A stretch of DNA of 64,000 nt from Corynebacterium sp. p3-SID1241 (GTDB lineage: Bacteria; Actinomycetota; Actinomycetes; Mycobacteriales; Mycobacteriaceae), in contig JALXWS010000005.1 in assembly GCA_025144025.1 (NCBI GenBank), forward strand, positions 62,001 through 126,000. Reading direction: 5' to 3'. Of the stretch, positions 22,207 through 32,207 are shown in pieces. Each line of letters starts with the position of its first letter. The stretch's first letter is position 1. A program made the position numbers and the translations under genes. Below the pieces are notes generated by a model. It was not told the origin of the DNA. It did no database searches and worked only from the letters and a program-made list of their open reading frames with translations.

Positions 22207-23418
22207 TTACTCCTGGTCAAAAGCAAGACGGTCCGAAACGTACTTATCATACGCAGCAATGGCCTGGGAAGTTTCTTCGAGGCTATCGCCACCGAATTTT
22301 TCTAGCACGGCCCGCGCAAGAACGAGGGCAACCATGGCTTCCGTCACCACACCGGCCGCTGGAACGGCGCACACATCTGAACGCTGGTGGATCGCTGTAG
22401 CATCGGCGCCGGATTCCATATCAATAGTGCGCAGCGCCCGCGGAACGGTGGAAATTGGCTTCATCGCCGCACGCACACGCAATTGTTGCCCATTAGTCAT
22501 GCCGCCTTCGAGTCCCCCTGCACGGTTGGTGAGGCGGGATACGCCATCTGCAGTTCGCACCATTTCATCGTGGGCAGCGGAACCGCGACGACGGGACTCG
22601 GCAAAACCATCGCCAATTTCCACGCCCTTGATAGCTTGAATGCCCATCAACGCGCTGGCCAATTGTGCGTCCAAGCGGTCATCGCCGGAAATATGCGAGC
22701 CCAGCCCGATAGGCAAGCCATCGACCACAACTTCAACGATGCCGCCCAAGGTATCACCCTGCTTCTTTGCGGCCTCAATTTCCGCAATCATGGAGGCTTC
22801 AGCCGCCTTATCGCAGGCGCGGACCGGCGAATCATCGATAGCCTCGATGTCCCCGAACGCTGGCGCAGGCCCCTGATAAGGCTCGGAAGCGCCAATAGAT
22901 ATCACGTGGGAGAGAACCTCGACGCCCAAGGTTTCGCGCAGGAAATTGCGCGCAACGGTAGCTGCGGCCACACGGGCCGCCGTCTCACGCGCAGAGGAGC
23001 GCTCCAGGATGGGGCGCGCTTCCCTGTGGCGATACTTCACCATTCCGGCAAAGTCAGCGTGCCCGGGGCGCGGCCTAGTCAAGGCGGCACCGCGGCCGGA
23101 GTTCATCGCTTTAATAGTGTCTTCATCGTCCATATCCAGAGGATCGGCCGACATGACGGTGGTCCACTTGGGCCACTCCGTATTGCCAATCATGATGGCG
23201 ATGGGACTACCCAAGGTGAGCCCGTGGCGGACTCCTCCCAGCACAGTAACCTCATCAGCCTCAAACTTCATACGGGCACCGCGGCCATAGCCTAGGCGGC
23301 GCCGGGAAAGCTGATGGGAAATATCGGCGCGGGTAATGGGGACCCCAGCGGGCATGTGCTCCAGCATCGAAATAAGAGCTTGGCCGTGGGATTCACCTGC
23401 AGTAGTCCAACGAAGCAT
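22207..23418 (-). CDS. aroC: Chorismate synthase
   Basis: AroC forms chorismate from EPSP with reduced FMN. The 403-residue protein has the family signatures [21 protein letters not shown] at the start, [29 protein letters not shown] [18 protein letters not shown], and [11 protein letters not shown]. The frame opens at 23469, but the family start is the ATG at 23418 ([12 protein letters not shown]). That ATG has no ribosome binding site; an extended -10 lies just upstream, so the transcript may be leaderless. aroK and aroB follow closely. Confidence 0.96.
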   Translation of the reverse strand: MLRWTTAGESHGQALISMLEHMPAGVPITRADISHQLSRRRLGYGRGARMKFEADEVTVLGGVRHGLTLGSPIAIMIGNTEWPKWTTVMSADPLDMDDEDTIKAMNSGRGAALTRPRPGHADFAGMVKYRHREARPILERSSARETAARVAAATVARNFLRETLGVEVLSHVISIGASEPYQGPAPAFGDIEAIDDSPVRACDKAAEASMIAEIEAAKKQGDTLGGIVEVVVDGLPIGLGSHISGDDRLDAQLASALMGIQAIKGVEIGDGFAESRRRGSAAHDEMVRTADGVSRLTNRAGGLEGGMTNGQQLRVRAAMKPISTVPRALRTIDMESGADATAIHQRSDVCAVPAAGVVTEAMVALVLARAVLEKFGGDSLEETSQAIAAYDKYVSDRLAFDQE

Positions 23419-23424
23419 GCGGGT

Positions 23425-23433
23425 ATTATCGCA
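23425..23433 (-). promoter_or_regulatory. Candidate extended -10 for a leaderless aroC transcript
   Basis: The reverse strand reads TGCGATAAT, then six bases, then the aroC ATG at 23418. Transcription would begin at or next to the ATG, fitting the missing ribosome binding site. A TTGGTA upstream is 20 bases away, longer than ideal for a -35. If real, aroC-K-B-Q has its own promoter separate from aroE. Confidence 0.45.
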
Positions 23434-23488
23434 CGGCCTGGCCAATCCAGTACCAACTTGGCCCTGCAATATATTCTTCTACCCCCCC

Positions 23489-23911
23489 TCAAAGAGGGTG
23501 CGCACATGCGATAACGACCGTTGCCGCTAGCAACATTGCAGGACCATGCGGGCTCTCCTTCTGCCCACTGCACGCCGACCACATAAGCGTCAGAAGGGAC
23601 GCGCTGCCGCTTGCTGCTACCACACCCATAAACCCAGCCACATGCCCCACCAGCATTCCCAGGGGCCAGGCGAGCTTGATGTCGCCTCCACCCACGCCTG
23701 CATGGGCCAGCCCCAACACGAAGTAGATCCCCGGCCACCACAGCCCACTCCAGTTGGCGACGGTAAGCGACAGCGCTGCTGCCGGCAGCGTTAGCCAATC
23801 TGGCAAACGGCGCTGCCGAACGTCCCACCAGCACAGGGCTGCTAACCACAAACAATAAATAATTCCCCCGACTATTAGCACGGGGATCACACTAAGGCAC
23901 GCTGTGAGCAA
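23489..23911 (-). CDS. Small A24-type prepilin peptidase-like membrane protein
   Basis: The 140-residue protein is mostly hydrophobic with about four membrane segments. It carries the two aspartate motifs of A24 (TadV/PilD-type) peptidases: WDVRQRRLPDW near residue 29 and GGGDIKLAW near residue 75. The N-terminal methyltransferase domain of PilD is absent, as in TadV-type enzymes. The start is a TTG at 23911 or a nearby GTG; neither is certain. It lies between aroE and aroC, a position seen in other corynebacteria. No pilin or Tad genes are in the window, so its substrate must be elsewhere. Confidence 0.75.
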   Translation of the reverse strand: MLTACLSVIPVLIVGGIIYCLWLAALCWWDVRQRRLPDWLTLPAAALSLTVANWSGLWWPGIYFVLGLAHAGVGGGDIKLAWPLGMLVGHVAGFMGVVAASGSASLLTLMWSACSGQKESPHGPAMLLAATVVIACAHPL

Positions 23912-23993
23912 ATGCTGGGCGCCTTTGTCTACATGGCGAACTCTGCAGCTTCTACTGCACGGAGGTTGCAGGTCGCGCTTGCCGACGTCCCTC

Positions 23994-24821
23994 CTACTTA
24001 GTCGTCTGCGACCGCTTCTGCAGCTCCTGGTTCAATGCCTTCAGCATCTCTTCCCGCGGAGCGGCCACCCCGGTAAATTGCTCGAACTGGCTAAATGCTT
24101 GGTGCGCGAGCATGACATGCCCGCCGACGGTCTTGTACCCATTGGCCGCCGCGCACATGGTCAGTGGAGTGGGCCAAGGATCATAAATGACGTCCAGCAC
24201 CGGTGCGTGGGCAATGGTAAAGACATAGTCTTCCACCGCCGCGGCTGGAACGGTGGACACAATGACATCGACAGTGCGAGCCAGCGCGGATAAGTCCCCG
24301 TCGAAACTGACAGAGGAAAGTTCCAGCCCTAAGTTCTGGGCGAGCGGCAAAAGTTCGGCGCTGCGGTCGGAACGGTTGAGGACCGTAACTTTTTTCACCC
24401 CGCGCTCGGCAAGCCCCCACAACGCGGGACGGGCGGTTCCCCCTGCACCGATCAGCAGCGCATGACGTACTGGCTCATCCCCCAATAGTTCTGCGAGGGC
24501 ACCACACACGCCCACGGTGTCGGTATTGTCTGCAAACCAACCATCTGCCCTACGCACCAACGTATTAGCCGAACCAATCAGCTGTGCGCGGTCACTCACG
24601 GAATCTGCGAGGCGGAGGGCGGCGAATTTGCCCGGCATGGTGACGGAGAAACCAACGAAATCTGGATCGCTTTTCTCTACTAAGTCCGGTAAACCTTCTG
24701 CTGTCGTTTCGAAGCGGGTGTAGCCCCACCCTGCCAGCCCAGCTGCCTCGTAGCCAGCATTGTGGAGCACCGGAGACAAGGAGTGCTCGATGGGCCTGCC
24801 CAAGACTGCCGCGCGTGGCAT
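23994..24821 (-). CDS. aroE: Shikimate dehydrogenase
   Basis: AroE reduces 3-dehydroshikimate with NADPH. The 275-residue protein has the shikimate-binding IEHSLSPVLHNAGYEAAG at the start, VGFSVTMPGKFAAL with the catalytic region (the lysine of the usual VTxPxK motif is present), and NTDTVGVCGAL. The nucleotide-binding segment is LLIGAGGTARPALWGL followed by NRSDRSAE. It ends with GGHVMLAHQAFSQFEQFTG. Its start is 31 bases after mltG. Confidence 0.94.
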   Translation of the reverse strand: MPRAAVLGRPIEHSLSPVLHNAGYEAAGLAGWGYTRFETTAEGLPDLVEKSDPDFVGFSVTMPGKFAALRLADSVSDRAQLIGSANTLVRRADGWFADNTDTVGVCGALAELLGDEPVRHALLIGAGGTARPALWGLAERGVKKVTVLNRSDRSAELLPLAQNLGLELSSVSFDGDLSALARTVDVIVSTVPAAAVEDYVFTIAHAPVLDVIYDPWPTPLTMCAAANGYKTVGGHVMLAHQAFSQFEQFTGVAAPREEMLKALNQELQKRSQTTK

Positions 24822-24852
24822 GGTGTTCTACCTCTTTGTGGTCGTCGCGACT

Positions 24853-26079
24853 CTACTGGGCGGGCTGCTCGGCAGCGGCGTCGCCGTTGCCGGAACCAGC
24901 GCCTTCGCCCTCGCGCTTCGAATCGAGAACGCCGGAGCGGATGGCGTCATCAACGCGGCCCAAGTGCTCATCGTACGTATCCGAGAAGACGGTGGTGCCT
25001 TCTTCGTCCACGGTGACGAAGAACTTCCAATTACCCTCGGCCGGTTGCTCCATAGCTTGAATAGCTTCATCGGATGGAGAGGCAATCGGGGTATCCGGCA
25101 GGCCTTCCTTCGCGTAGGTATTCCACGGGGTCTTCTCCCCACGGGCCTCATCGGTGGTGGCCAGCTCAACGTCTTCCAAGCCGTAGTTCACGGTGGAGTC
25201 AAACTCCAGGCGCATTGGCTCGTCCAAGCGGTTTAGGATAACGCGGGCAACCTTGTCGAACTCGCCCGCTGGCGCCTCGCGCTCCACCAAGGAAGCGGAG
25301 GTGAGCAGCTCATAAGGGCTCAAGCCGATAGCCTGAGCGCGTTCCTCAATATTGGTCTCGTTGTAGCGCTCGGTGGAGCGGGTGATGAGATCCTTGAGGA
25401 TATCCTTGGCCTCCATATTGGGGTCCAAGACGTACTGGCCTGGCGCGATAAGGCCCTCAATGCGCTTGGGGTCATTGCCGCGCTTATTAATAGCGTCCAA
25501 GGCCCACTCCGGTGCGCCCAGCTCGGCTGGGTCGGTTTCGGCGGCAACCTTTTCCAGGTCCTCCTTCTTCAGGCAGTTGCCATCGTTGCAGCTGACCTCA
25601 GAAATCAGGGAGTAAATGCCGTAGCGGACGTCTCCGCCCACAACCTTGACGTCCTCCAAGGTGGCACCACCTTGCACCTCGAGCATGTCCACGCGGTTAT
25701 TCTCATCCAGCAATGCCTCGACCGCTGCGTCCGCGCTCATTTCTTCCTGCAGGCGGTAGAAGCCCGGCTGGATTTGGCTCGCACTGTGGTTCATCGACGC
25801 AGCAGAATCGAAAGCGTCTTGCGTCTTCACCACATTCTTCTCTACCAATGCAGGTCCGAGCTCGGACATGGACGAGCCTTCCGGCACCTCCACCAGCTGG
25901 GTGGTACCGTTGCCGGTTCCTTCATAATCGGCGGAGGTATTACCGAGGCGGAATCCGATGTAGATAAGGGCGCCAAGGATAACGATGATGGATGCGACGA
26001 TGACGGCAATACCGCGCTGGCGGCGTTTGACGTATTTCGGCTCCATCGATCGGCCGAGGCGTTCTTGGTTACGGCTCAC
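24853..26079 (-). CDS. mltG: Endolytic transglycosylase MltG
   Basis: MltG cuts nascent peptidoglycan strands at the membrane. The 408-residue protein has a basic cytoplasmic N-terminus (KRRQRG), one membrane helix (IAVIVASIIVILGALIYIGF, residues about 24-43), then an outer region with a LysM-like part (VEVPEGSSMSELGPALVEK) and the YceG catalytic domain: ASLVEREAP with the catalytic glutamate, ARVILNRL, FDSTVNYGL and NTYAKEGLPDTPIASP. The C-terminus is a Gly/Ala/Glu-rich tail. It follows yqgF by 5 bases, a common arrangement (yqgF-mltG-aroE). Confidence 0.93.
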   Translation of the reverse strand: MSRNQERLGRSMEPKYVKRRQRGIAVIVASIIVILGALIYIGFRLGNTSADYEGTGNGTTQLVEVPEGSSMSELGPALVEKNVVKTQDAFDSAASMNHSASQIQPGFYRLQEEMSADAAVEALLDENNRVDMLEVQGGATLEDVKVVGGDVRYGIYSLISEVSCNDGNCLKKEDLEKVAAETDPAELGAPEWALDAINKRGNDPKRIEGLIAPGQYVLDPNMEAKDILKDLITRSTERYNETNIEERAQAIGLSPYELLTSASLVEREAPAGEFDKVARVILNRLDEPMRLEFDSTVNYGLEDVELATTDEARGEKTPWNTYAKEGLPDTPIASPSDEAIQAMEQPAEGNWKFFVTVDEEGTTVFSDTYDEHLGRVDDAIRSGVLDSKREGEGAGSGNGDAAAEQPAQ

Positions 26080-26084
26080 GTGTT

Positions 26085-26636
26085 TTAGTCTCCTGAGTCT
26101 GAAGGCTGGTTAATTGCATCATCCGAGCGAAGGGCGTTCGCGCGCCCGTCCAACCAGGACTGCAAAATCTCCACCGCTGCTGCTTGGTCGATGACTTTGC
26201 GGCCCTTCTTTTCGGACACGCCAGACGCGCGCAGCGCGGTCGTTGCCGCTACGGTAGTCAAACGCTCATCAGCCAAGCGTACTGGCGGTGGAACTTTATC
26301 TATATTTGCATTTCGATTCAAGCGGCGGCGGATCCGAAACGCAATTTCCTTAGCATGTTTTACGCTCTTTGAACCATTTCCCTGCAAATCTCTGGGCAAA
26401 CCAACGATGATCTCCACCGCCTCGTAAGAACTAATTAACTCCAGAATGCGGTCGATATCGCCCTTGTCTCGGTCCTTAAAGCCAGTTTCGCGGTGAACAG
26501 TTTCCACTGGGGTGGCAAGCGTTGCTTCCCTATTAGACACCGCGACCCCCATGCGCGCTGTTCCGACGTCAAGTGCGAGCCGGCGGCCCTGCCCCGGATC
26601 ATTCACACCGGGGGTATCTGGTTCTACCTTCGCCAC
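26085..26636 (-). CDS. ruvX: YqgF/RuvX family RNase H-fold nuclease
   Basis: The 183-residue protein has the RNase H-like fold of the putative Holliday junction resolvase Yqg[21 protein letters not shown] with the first aspartate, [13 protein letters not shown] with the second motif, and a [21 protein letters not shown] end. In E. coli the relative also affects 16S rRNA 5' end processing. It has N- and C-terminal extensions of about 15 residues. It lies 11 bases after alaS and 5 bases before mltG, the typical alaS-yqgF-mltG order. Confidence 0.92.
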   Translation of the reverse strand: MAKVEPDTPGVNDPGQGRRLALDVGTARMGVAVSNREATLATPVETVHRETGFKDRDKGDIDRILELISSYEAVEIIVGLPRDLQGNGSKSVKHAKEIAFRIRRRLNRNANIDKVPPPVRLADERLTTVAATTALRASGVSEKKGRKVIDQAAAVEILQSWLDGRANALRSDDAINQPSDSGD

Positions 26637-26647
26637 AGCCGACCTTC

Positions 26648-29332
26648 CTACAGAGACTCGAGCATGTCCTTGACGGCTGCAAAGCCGCTCTCAGCACCGG
26701 CTGCAGTAGAACCAGAGCCCTGAGCCATATCCGGCTTACCGCCGCCACGACCGTCGACGTACTGGCCAAACTGCTTCACGATGTCCCCGGACTTCACGCC
26801 GCGTCCAACGGCCTTATCCGTAGCCGCCGCGATGAACGGGAACTTGCCCTTATCCTCGGCGCCCAAGACGATAACGGCTTCTTCCTCGCGCAGGCGGTTG
26901 CGCAGGTCCGTAGCAACGTTGCGCAGGTCTCCACCTGTGGTGCCTTCCGGCAAGGTAAGCGCAATGACCTTGAAGCCATTGATATCCTTAGCCGCGCCGA
27001 CAAACTCGGAGGCACGCGCAGCCAGCTGTTGCTTGCGTAGGGTTTCAATTTCCTTTTCCGCTGCCTTGAGCTTTTCAGACAGCTGCACGATACGATCCGG
27101 CAAATCCTCGGTCTGCACCTTGAGCTCGCGGGACACGCCTTCTACCAAGGCAGTTTCCTTGGAGTAGTAACGGAAGGCATCCAAACCGGAGTAGGCCTCG
27201 ATGCGGCGAGCACCAGAGCCAACGGAGGACTCACCCAGCACGGACACCGGTCCGATTTCAGCAGAGGAACCAACGTGGGTACCGCCGCAGAGCTCGATGG
27301 AGAACGGTCCGCCGATTTCTACTACGCGAACTTCCTTGCCGTAGTTCTCACCGAATAGTGCCATAGCTCCCATAGCCTTGGCCTCCTCCAGGGAGGTCTC
27401 AATGGTGTTGACCGCAAAGTTGGAGTCGATTGCCTGGTTGGTGATCAGAGCAATCTCTTCCAGCTGCGCCTGGCTGAGCTGCTCGGTGTAATTGAAGTCA
27501 AAGCGCAGGTAACCCGGGCGGTTCATGGAGCCTGCCTGGACAGCGGTGGGGCCAAGCACCTGGCGCAGTGCGGCGTGAATCAGGTGCGTAGCAGAGTGAG
27601 CCTGGGTAGCACCGTGGCGCCACTGCTCGTCGACGGCTGCTTCAACGGACATACCCAAGTCAAGGCCGCCAGCGGTAACCGTGGCCTTGTGTACCCACAG
27701 CTTCTTGCCAATCTTTTGAACGTCGTTGACCTCCAGCAAAGACTCACCGGCCATAATGCGGCCGCGGTCTGCCATCTGGCCTCCCGCTTCGGCGTACAGC
27801 GGGGTGTGGTCCAAGATGACCTCAACCTGCTCGCCCTCGTGCACCTGGTCGACCTTTTCGCCGCCGCGGACGAGGCCGATCACGCGGGCGTCGGAAGTAA
27901 GCTCCTCAAAGCCGGTGAAGACGGTGGGGTTATTGTCCACCCAGTCGCGGTAGAGAGAAAGGTCGGTGTGGCCGTGCTTCTTGGCTTGATTATCGGCCTT
28001 GGCGCGGCGACGCTGCTCACCCATGGCGTCGTTAAAGCCATCCATGTCTACCTCGAGACCGGCTTCCTGCGCCATTTCGAGCGTCAGGTCAATGGGGAAA
28101 CCGTAGGTATCGTGCAGCTCAAAGGCCTTCTCACCTGGCAGGACCTTTGCGGTCTTGGCACGGGAGGTGGACTTGAGCTCCTGTACGGCATCATCGAAGA
28201 GGCGGGTACCAGACTCGAGGGTCTTCAGGAAGGCTTTTTCTTCACTGACGGCAACGCGCAGGATACGCTCGCGATTGTCCGCAATCTCCGGATAGGACGG
28301 AGTCATGGTATCCATAACCGTATTCATGAAGTGCTCCATAGTCGCGCCCTTGGCGCCCAGCAGCTTGGCGGAACGGATAATGCGACGCAGCAGGCGGCGC
28401 AGGATGTATCCGCGGCCCTCATTGCCTGGGGTCACGCCATCCAGAATGAGCATCATGCCGGTACGGGAGTGGTCAGCTACCACGCGGAAGCGGATGTTGT
28501 CTTCGTGGGAGGCCTTATCGCCGTATGTGGCACCGGTAAGCTCTTCGGCTACGTCAATAACTGGGCGCAGCAGATCCGTTTCGTAGACATTGTCTACGTT
28601 CTGCAGAATACAGGCCACGCGCTCGATGCCCAGGCCGGTATCGATGTTCTTCTTGGGCAGCTCGCCGACGATCTCAAAGTTGCCCTTGCCAATGCCCTCG
28701 CCGCGCTCATTTTGCATGAAGACCAGATTCCAGATCTCCATGTAGCGGTTGTCATCGGCAATCGGGCCGCCGTCCTTGCCGTACTCGGGACCGCGGTCAT
28801 AATAAATCTCAGAGCACGGACCACAGGGCCCAGGGATACCCATGGACCAGTAGTTGTCCTCCATGCCGAGGCGCTGAATGCGTTCTTCTGGAACACCGAT
28901 CTTGTCGCGCCAAATATCGGCTGCCTCATCATCATCCAAATAAACCGTGACCCACAGGCGCTCTGGGTCTAGGCCAAAGCCGCCCTCATCAACGGAGCCG
29001 GTAAGCAAGGTCCACGCATTGGTAATAGCGCCTTCCTTGAAGTACTGGCCAAAGGAGAAGTTCCCGGCCATCTGGAAGAAGGTGTTGTGCCGGGTAGTAA
29101 TGCCTACCTCGTCGATATCCAAGGTGCGCACGCACTTTTGGATGGAGGTAGCTAGGCCCTTTGCAAAGGGCGGGTTCTGCTGGCCCAAGAAATAGGGCTT
29201 GAACGGAACCATACCCGCGTTGACGAAAAGCAGGTTAGGGTCATCCAGGATCAGCGAGGCGCTTGGCACTGCCTCGTGACCAGAATTGACGAAGTGCTGG
29301 GTAAACCGTTCCCGGATCTCATGAGTCTTCAC
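26648..29332 (-). CDS. alaS: Alanyl-tRNA synthetase
   Basis: AlaRS charges tRNA-Ala and edits mischarged serine and glycine. The 894-residue protein has the class II catalytic core at the N-terminus ([30 protein letters not shown], and [18 protein letters not shown]). The editing domain has the zinc-site [12 protein letters not shown] and CGGTHVG. The C-terminal C-Ala domain ends with [16 protein letters not shown]. The frame opens with two TTG codons, but the GTG at 29332, two residues before the conserved THEIRERF, has AGGAT about 8 bases upstream. rarA lies upstream on the same strand. Confidence 0.98.
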   Translation of the reverse strand: MKTHEIRERFTQHFVNSGHEAVPSASLILDDPNLLFVNAGMVPFKPYFLGQQNPPFAKGLATSIQKCVRTLDIDEVGITTRHNTFFQMAGNFSFGQYFKEGAITNAWTLLTGSVDEGGFGLDPERLWVTVYLDDDEAADIWRDKIGVPEERIQRLGMEDNYWSMGIPGPCGPCSEIYYDRGPEYGKDGGPIADDNRYMEIWNLVFMQNERGEGIGKGNFEIVGELPKKNIDTGLGIERVACILQNVDNVYETDLLRPVIDVAEELTGATYGDKASHEDNIRFRVVADHSRTGMMLILDGVTPGNEGRGYILRRLLRRIIRSAKLLGAKGATMEHFMNTVMDTMTPSYPEIADNRERILRVAVSEEKAFLKTLESGTRLFDDAVQELKSTSRAKTAKVLPGEKAFELHDTYGFPIDLTLEMAQEAGLEVDMDGFNDAMGEQRRRAKADNQAKKHGHTDLSLYRDWVDNNPTVFTGFEELTSDARVIGLVRGGEKVDQVHEGEQVEVILDHTPLYAEAGGQMADRGRIMAGESLLEVNDVQKIGKKLWVHKATVTAGGLDLGMSVEAAVDEQWRHGATQAHSATHLIHAALRQVLGPTAVQAGSMNRPGYLRFDFNYTEQLSQAQLEEIALITNQAIDSNFAVNTIETSLEEAKAMGAMALFGENYGKEVRVVEIGGPFSIELCGGTHVGSSAEIGPVSVLGESSVGSGARRIEAYSGLDAFRYYSKETALVEGVSRELKVQTEDLPDRIVQLSEKLKAAEKEIETLRKQQLAARASEFVGAAKDINGFKVIALTLPEGTTGGDLRNVATDLRNRLREEEAVIVLGAEDKGKFPFIAAATDKAVGRGVKSGDIVKQFGQYVDGRGGGKPDMAQGSGSTAAGAESGFAAVKDMLESL

Positions 29333-29433
29333 GAGCAACAATCCTAACTGTATGAGCTTTCATCTTCTATCGAGAAGTTTCTAACCCGCCCAACTTTACC
29401 CCTCGCCGCACCGCCGTTTCCCATTGGTGGGGA

Positions 29434-30825
29434 TTATTGTGGCCGGCGGGCATTCTTGCCGGGGGCGCGCTTACCACGAATAATGCTGCGCAGCCGACCT
29501 ATGTAGTCATAAATACGCTTCTCGGCGCCGTGATCGGTGGGTTCATAGTACACGGAGCCCTCTAGCTCGTCGGGCAGGTATTGCTGCTCGACAACGCCTC
29601 GGGGATCATCGTGGGGATAAACATAGCCCACAGCATTTCCCAATTTCTTTGCGCCTTCATAGTGGCCGTCCCTAAGGTGCGCTGGTACGTGGCCCACCTT
29701 GCCGGCGGCCACATCTGCCTGGGCCTGCGTGATGGCGGATATAACCGAGGGAGATTTTGGCGCGGTGGCCAGATGAATGGTGGCCTGAGCTAGCGGGATT
29801 CTAGCCTCCGGCATGCCGATAAGCTGCGCTGCTTCTGCTGCCGCCACAGCAACTTGGAGGGCGGTGGGATCGGCCATGCCAATGTCCTCAGAGGCATGAA
29901 CTATGAGCCTGCGAGCGATAAAACGCGGGTCCTCGCCCGCTTCCACCATGCGAGCCAGATAGTGCAAAGCAGCATCAACATCGGAGCCGCGAATGGATTT
30001 AATAAAAGCTGAGACCACGTCATAGTGTTGATCGCCATCGCGGTCATAGCGAACCACTGCCTTATTGACGTTATCCGTGACCGTCTGCGGGGTAATTTCG
30101 CCGCCATCATCCACTGCTTCGGCGGCCGCTTCCAGATAGGTCAGCGTGCGCCGCGCATCGCCGCCAGCCAAAAGAACTAACTGATCCAAGGCCTTATCAT
30201 TGATCCGAATCTTGCGCTCGCCCAGACCACGGTCGCTCTCTAGCGCGCGCTTGGCGACGCCCCTCAGGTCGTCGTCGCTTAGCGAATGCAGCTGCAAAAG
30301 TAGTGATCGAGACAATAGCGGAGCCACGACGGAGAACGAAGGATTTTCCGTCGTCGCCGCCACGAGCAGCACCGTACGGTTTTCCACGGCCGCCAGCAGC
30401 GCATCCTGCTGGGTTTTGGAAAAGCGATGCACCTCATCGATAAACAGCACCGTCCGCCGGCCATGAATAAGCTCTTGGCGCGCGTGGGTGATGACCTCGC
30501 GGACCTGCTTGACGCCCGAATCGAGCGCGGATAGGCCCACGAAATTCTGCCCCATCTGGCTAGCAATGAGCGAGGCAATGGTGGTCTTACCCGTGCCGGG
30601 AGGCCCGTATAAAATGACCGAGGCCTCGCCGGAGCCTTCTACAAGGCGGCGAAGCGGCTTCCCCGGGGCCAAGAGGTGCTCTTGTCCAACTACCTCATCC
30701 AAGCTCTGTGGGCGCATCCGTGCCGCCAGCGGAGATCCCGCGTGGGTGGCGAAAAGATTTTTGCCGGGCAACGCGGATGTACCCTGCTCCGGAGCGGGCC
30801 CGCCAAACAACGCGTCTTGAGACAC
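29434..30825 (-). CDS. rarA: Replication-associated recombination protein A (RarA/MgsA)
   Basis: RarA is an AAA+ ATPase related to clamp loaders that acts at stalled forks. The 463-residue protein has the lead-in [20 protein letters not shown], Walker [10 protein letters not shown] near residue 75, Walker [21 protein letters not shown], sensor-1 AATTENPSF, and the C-terminal MgsA domain ([23 protein letters not shown]). It is full length with a short basic tail. It follows the APH-fold gene and precedes alaS on the same strand. Confidence 0.95.
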   Translation of the reverse strand: MSQDALFGGPAPEQGTSALPGKNLFATHAGSPLAARMRPQSLDEVVGQEHLLAPGKPLRRLVEGSGEASVILYGPPGTGKTTIASLIASQMGQNFVGLSALDSGVKQVREVITHARQELIHGRRTVLFIDEVHRFSKTQQDALLAAVENRTVLLVAATTENPSFSVVAPLLSRSLLLQLHSLSDDDLRGVAKRALESDRGLGERKIRINDKALDQLVLLAGGDARRTLTYLEAAAEAVDDGGEITPQTVTDNVNKAVVRYDRDGDQHYDVVSAFIKSIRGSDVDAALHYLARMVEAGEDPRFIARRLIVHASEDIGMADPTALQVAVAAAEAAQLIGMPEARIPLAQATIHLATAPKSPSVISAITQAQADVAAGKVGHVPAHLRDGHYEGAKKLGNAVGYVYPHDDPRGVVEQQYLPDELEGSVYYEPTDHGAEKRIYDYIGRLRSIIRGKRAPGKNARRPQ

Positions 30826-30867
30826 TTAGAACCTTCCTCCATGTACTGCGCGGGCGCTTAGCACTAC

Positions 30868-32082
30868 TTACTCATCATCTACGCGGCGGGCGATGGCACT
30901 ACCAAACTCTGCGATTGGTGCGCAGGCGGGACCATCACAGCGCGCGGTGTAGCGCGAAAGGGCTTCAAATGTTTCATAAAGGTCGCGGCGCACAAGCAAT
31001 TCATCTTCCGTAAACGGCCCGTGACCGGCTGGTCGCAAGATAGACCTTTGTGGATCATGAAAGACCTCGGCCTCTCCCCTGGCCAGCGCGACCAAGCCTT
31101 CTATGCCGCCGGCATGCATGGTAGTCACGCTCGACAGAGCCCAACCGATAAGTGAAGCCACGATGAGGCCATGAATCTCGTCGGTATCAGCAAAAAGCGG
31201 CCAGACCTCAGATACCGCACGGGACCACGCCGAGATGAAAATATCAGCTTCCTCGTCCGTTATTGGCTTGGAGAATAGAAACTGCGGGAATCCAGCAATA
31301 ACGCAAGCCACGTCGAAGCCGACGTTCCGGAAACCTGCCCACTCGTAGTCCAAGAAATGCAACCGCTGGGAAACGATAATGTTATCCGGGGATAAATCAA
31401 AGGGAGTAAAGGCCCTATCCTTGCCCGAAGCCAAAGACTTAGCCGCTTGTTCAGCCAGATCCCGGAAACTTGCTGGCGCATCGAGGCCTGCCTTGTCCAA
31501 TAGATCTAGGCCGATACCAATGGAGCGCTGCAATGCCTCATCGCGCACGGATTGATGCGGCGCCAATTCGGGATTCTTGCGCAGCATGCGATTAAGCAAG
31601 GTTTCGTAATCCTGCTCATGTCCAGCAGTCCCGGCATGCATATGTCCCACCGCGCTACCCAGCGAGCGCAGCACGCGTACCCGATCTTCATCAGAAGATT
31701 GAACAAGGACGTCCGCAAGGGTCTCCCCCTCGCCCAAGTCCGTCAAAACAATAATGCGTTGCTCAAGATCATGAGCCAAGAGCACTGGCCCCGGGCGGAC
31801 GTCTTCAGAGAGGGCCGTAGTGAATTGATAGGCCACAACTTCACGCAACATAGCCGCATCATCAACGCCATACCCAGTTACTGGGTTGTACTTAACCACC
31901 ACAGAACGATGGGGCAAAAAGGCGCTGGGGGCAATCTTGGCTCGCAGGACCATTGCATTGCCAGATCCGTCCAAGCGCTCCACGCCTGACATCTCCGGGG
32001 TGCCGCCAAAGCGGCGCGACAACATCTCCGAGGCGGCCTTGATGACTTCCTCGGGTGACAGCACTGTCTCGTTTTCAACCAT
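30868..32082 (-). CDS. APH-fold phosphotransferase-like protein
   Basis: The 404-residue protein looks like an aminoglycoside/choline kinase fold: an N-lobe with VVVKYNP as the probable ATP lysine, a middle helix IVLTDLGEGETLADVL, the catalytic-loop region FTPFDLSPDNIIVS, and LHFLDYEWAGFRNVGFDVA with the metal-binding aspartate. The usual loop is HxDxxxxN; here the histidine position is proline while the aspartate and asparagine remain. The substrate is unknown and it need not be a resistance enzyme, as it sits between aspS and rarA, a conserved place in corynebacteria. No signal peptide is present. Confidence 0.75.
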   Translation of the reverse strand: MVENETVLSPEEVIKAASEMLSRRFGGTPEMSGVERLDGSGNAMVLRAKIAPSAFLPHRSVVVKYNPVTGYGVDDAAMLREVVAYQFTTALSEDVRPGPVLLAHDLEQRIIVLTDLGEGETLADVLVQSSDEDRVRVLRSLGSAVGHMHAGTAGHEQDYETLLNRMLRKNPELAPHQSVRDEALQRSIGIGLDLLDKAGLDAPASFRDLAEQAAKSLASGKDRAFTPFDLSPDNIIVSQRLHFLDYEWAGFRNVGFDVACVIAGFPQFLFSKPITDEEADIFISAWSRAVSEVWPLFADTDEIHGLIVASLIGWALSSVTTMHAGGIEGLVALARGEAEVFHDPQRSILRPAGHGPFTEDELLVRRDLYETFEALSRYTARCDGPACAPIAEFGSAIARRVDDE

Positions 32083-32207
32083 AGTTCTATCCAGTATGCC
32101 CCCTCACACCAAAGCGGGGTCACAAGTTCGCCCGCAGCATAAATTGCCGCGGCCTACTATGTGCCCCGCCAGGTGTGCCTTGAAGGCAGTGTTAATAGGC
32201 TAATTAC

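Noticed and set aside
27575..28972. 465-residue open frame on the plus strand
   Set aside because: It lies wholly antisense to alaS, whose motifs are intact on the other strand, and has no family features.
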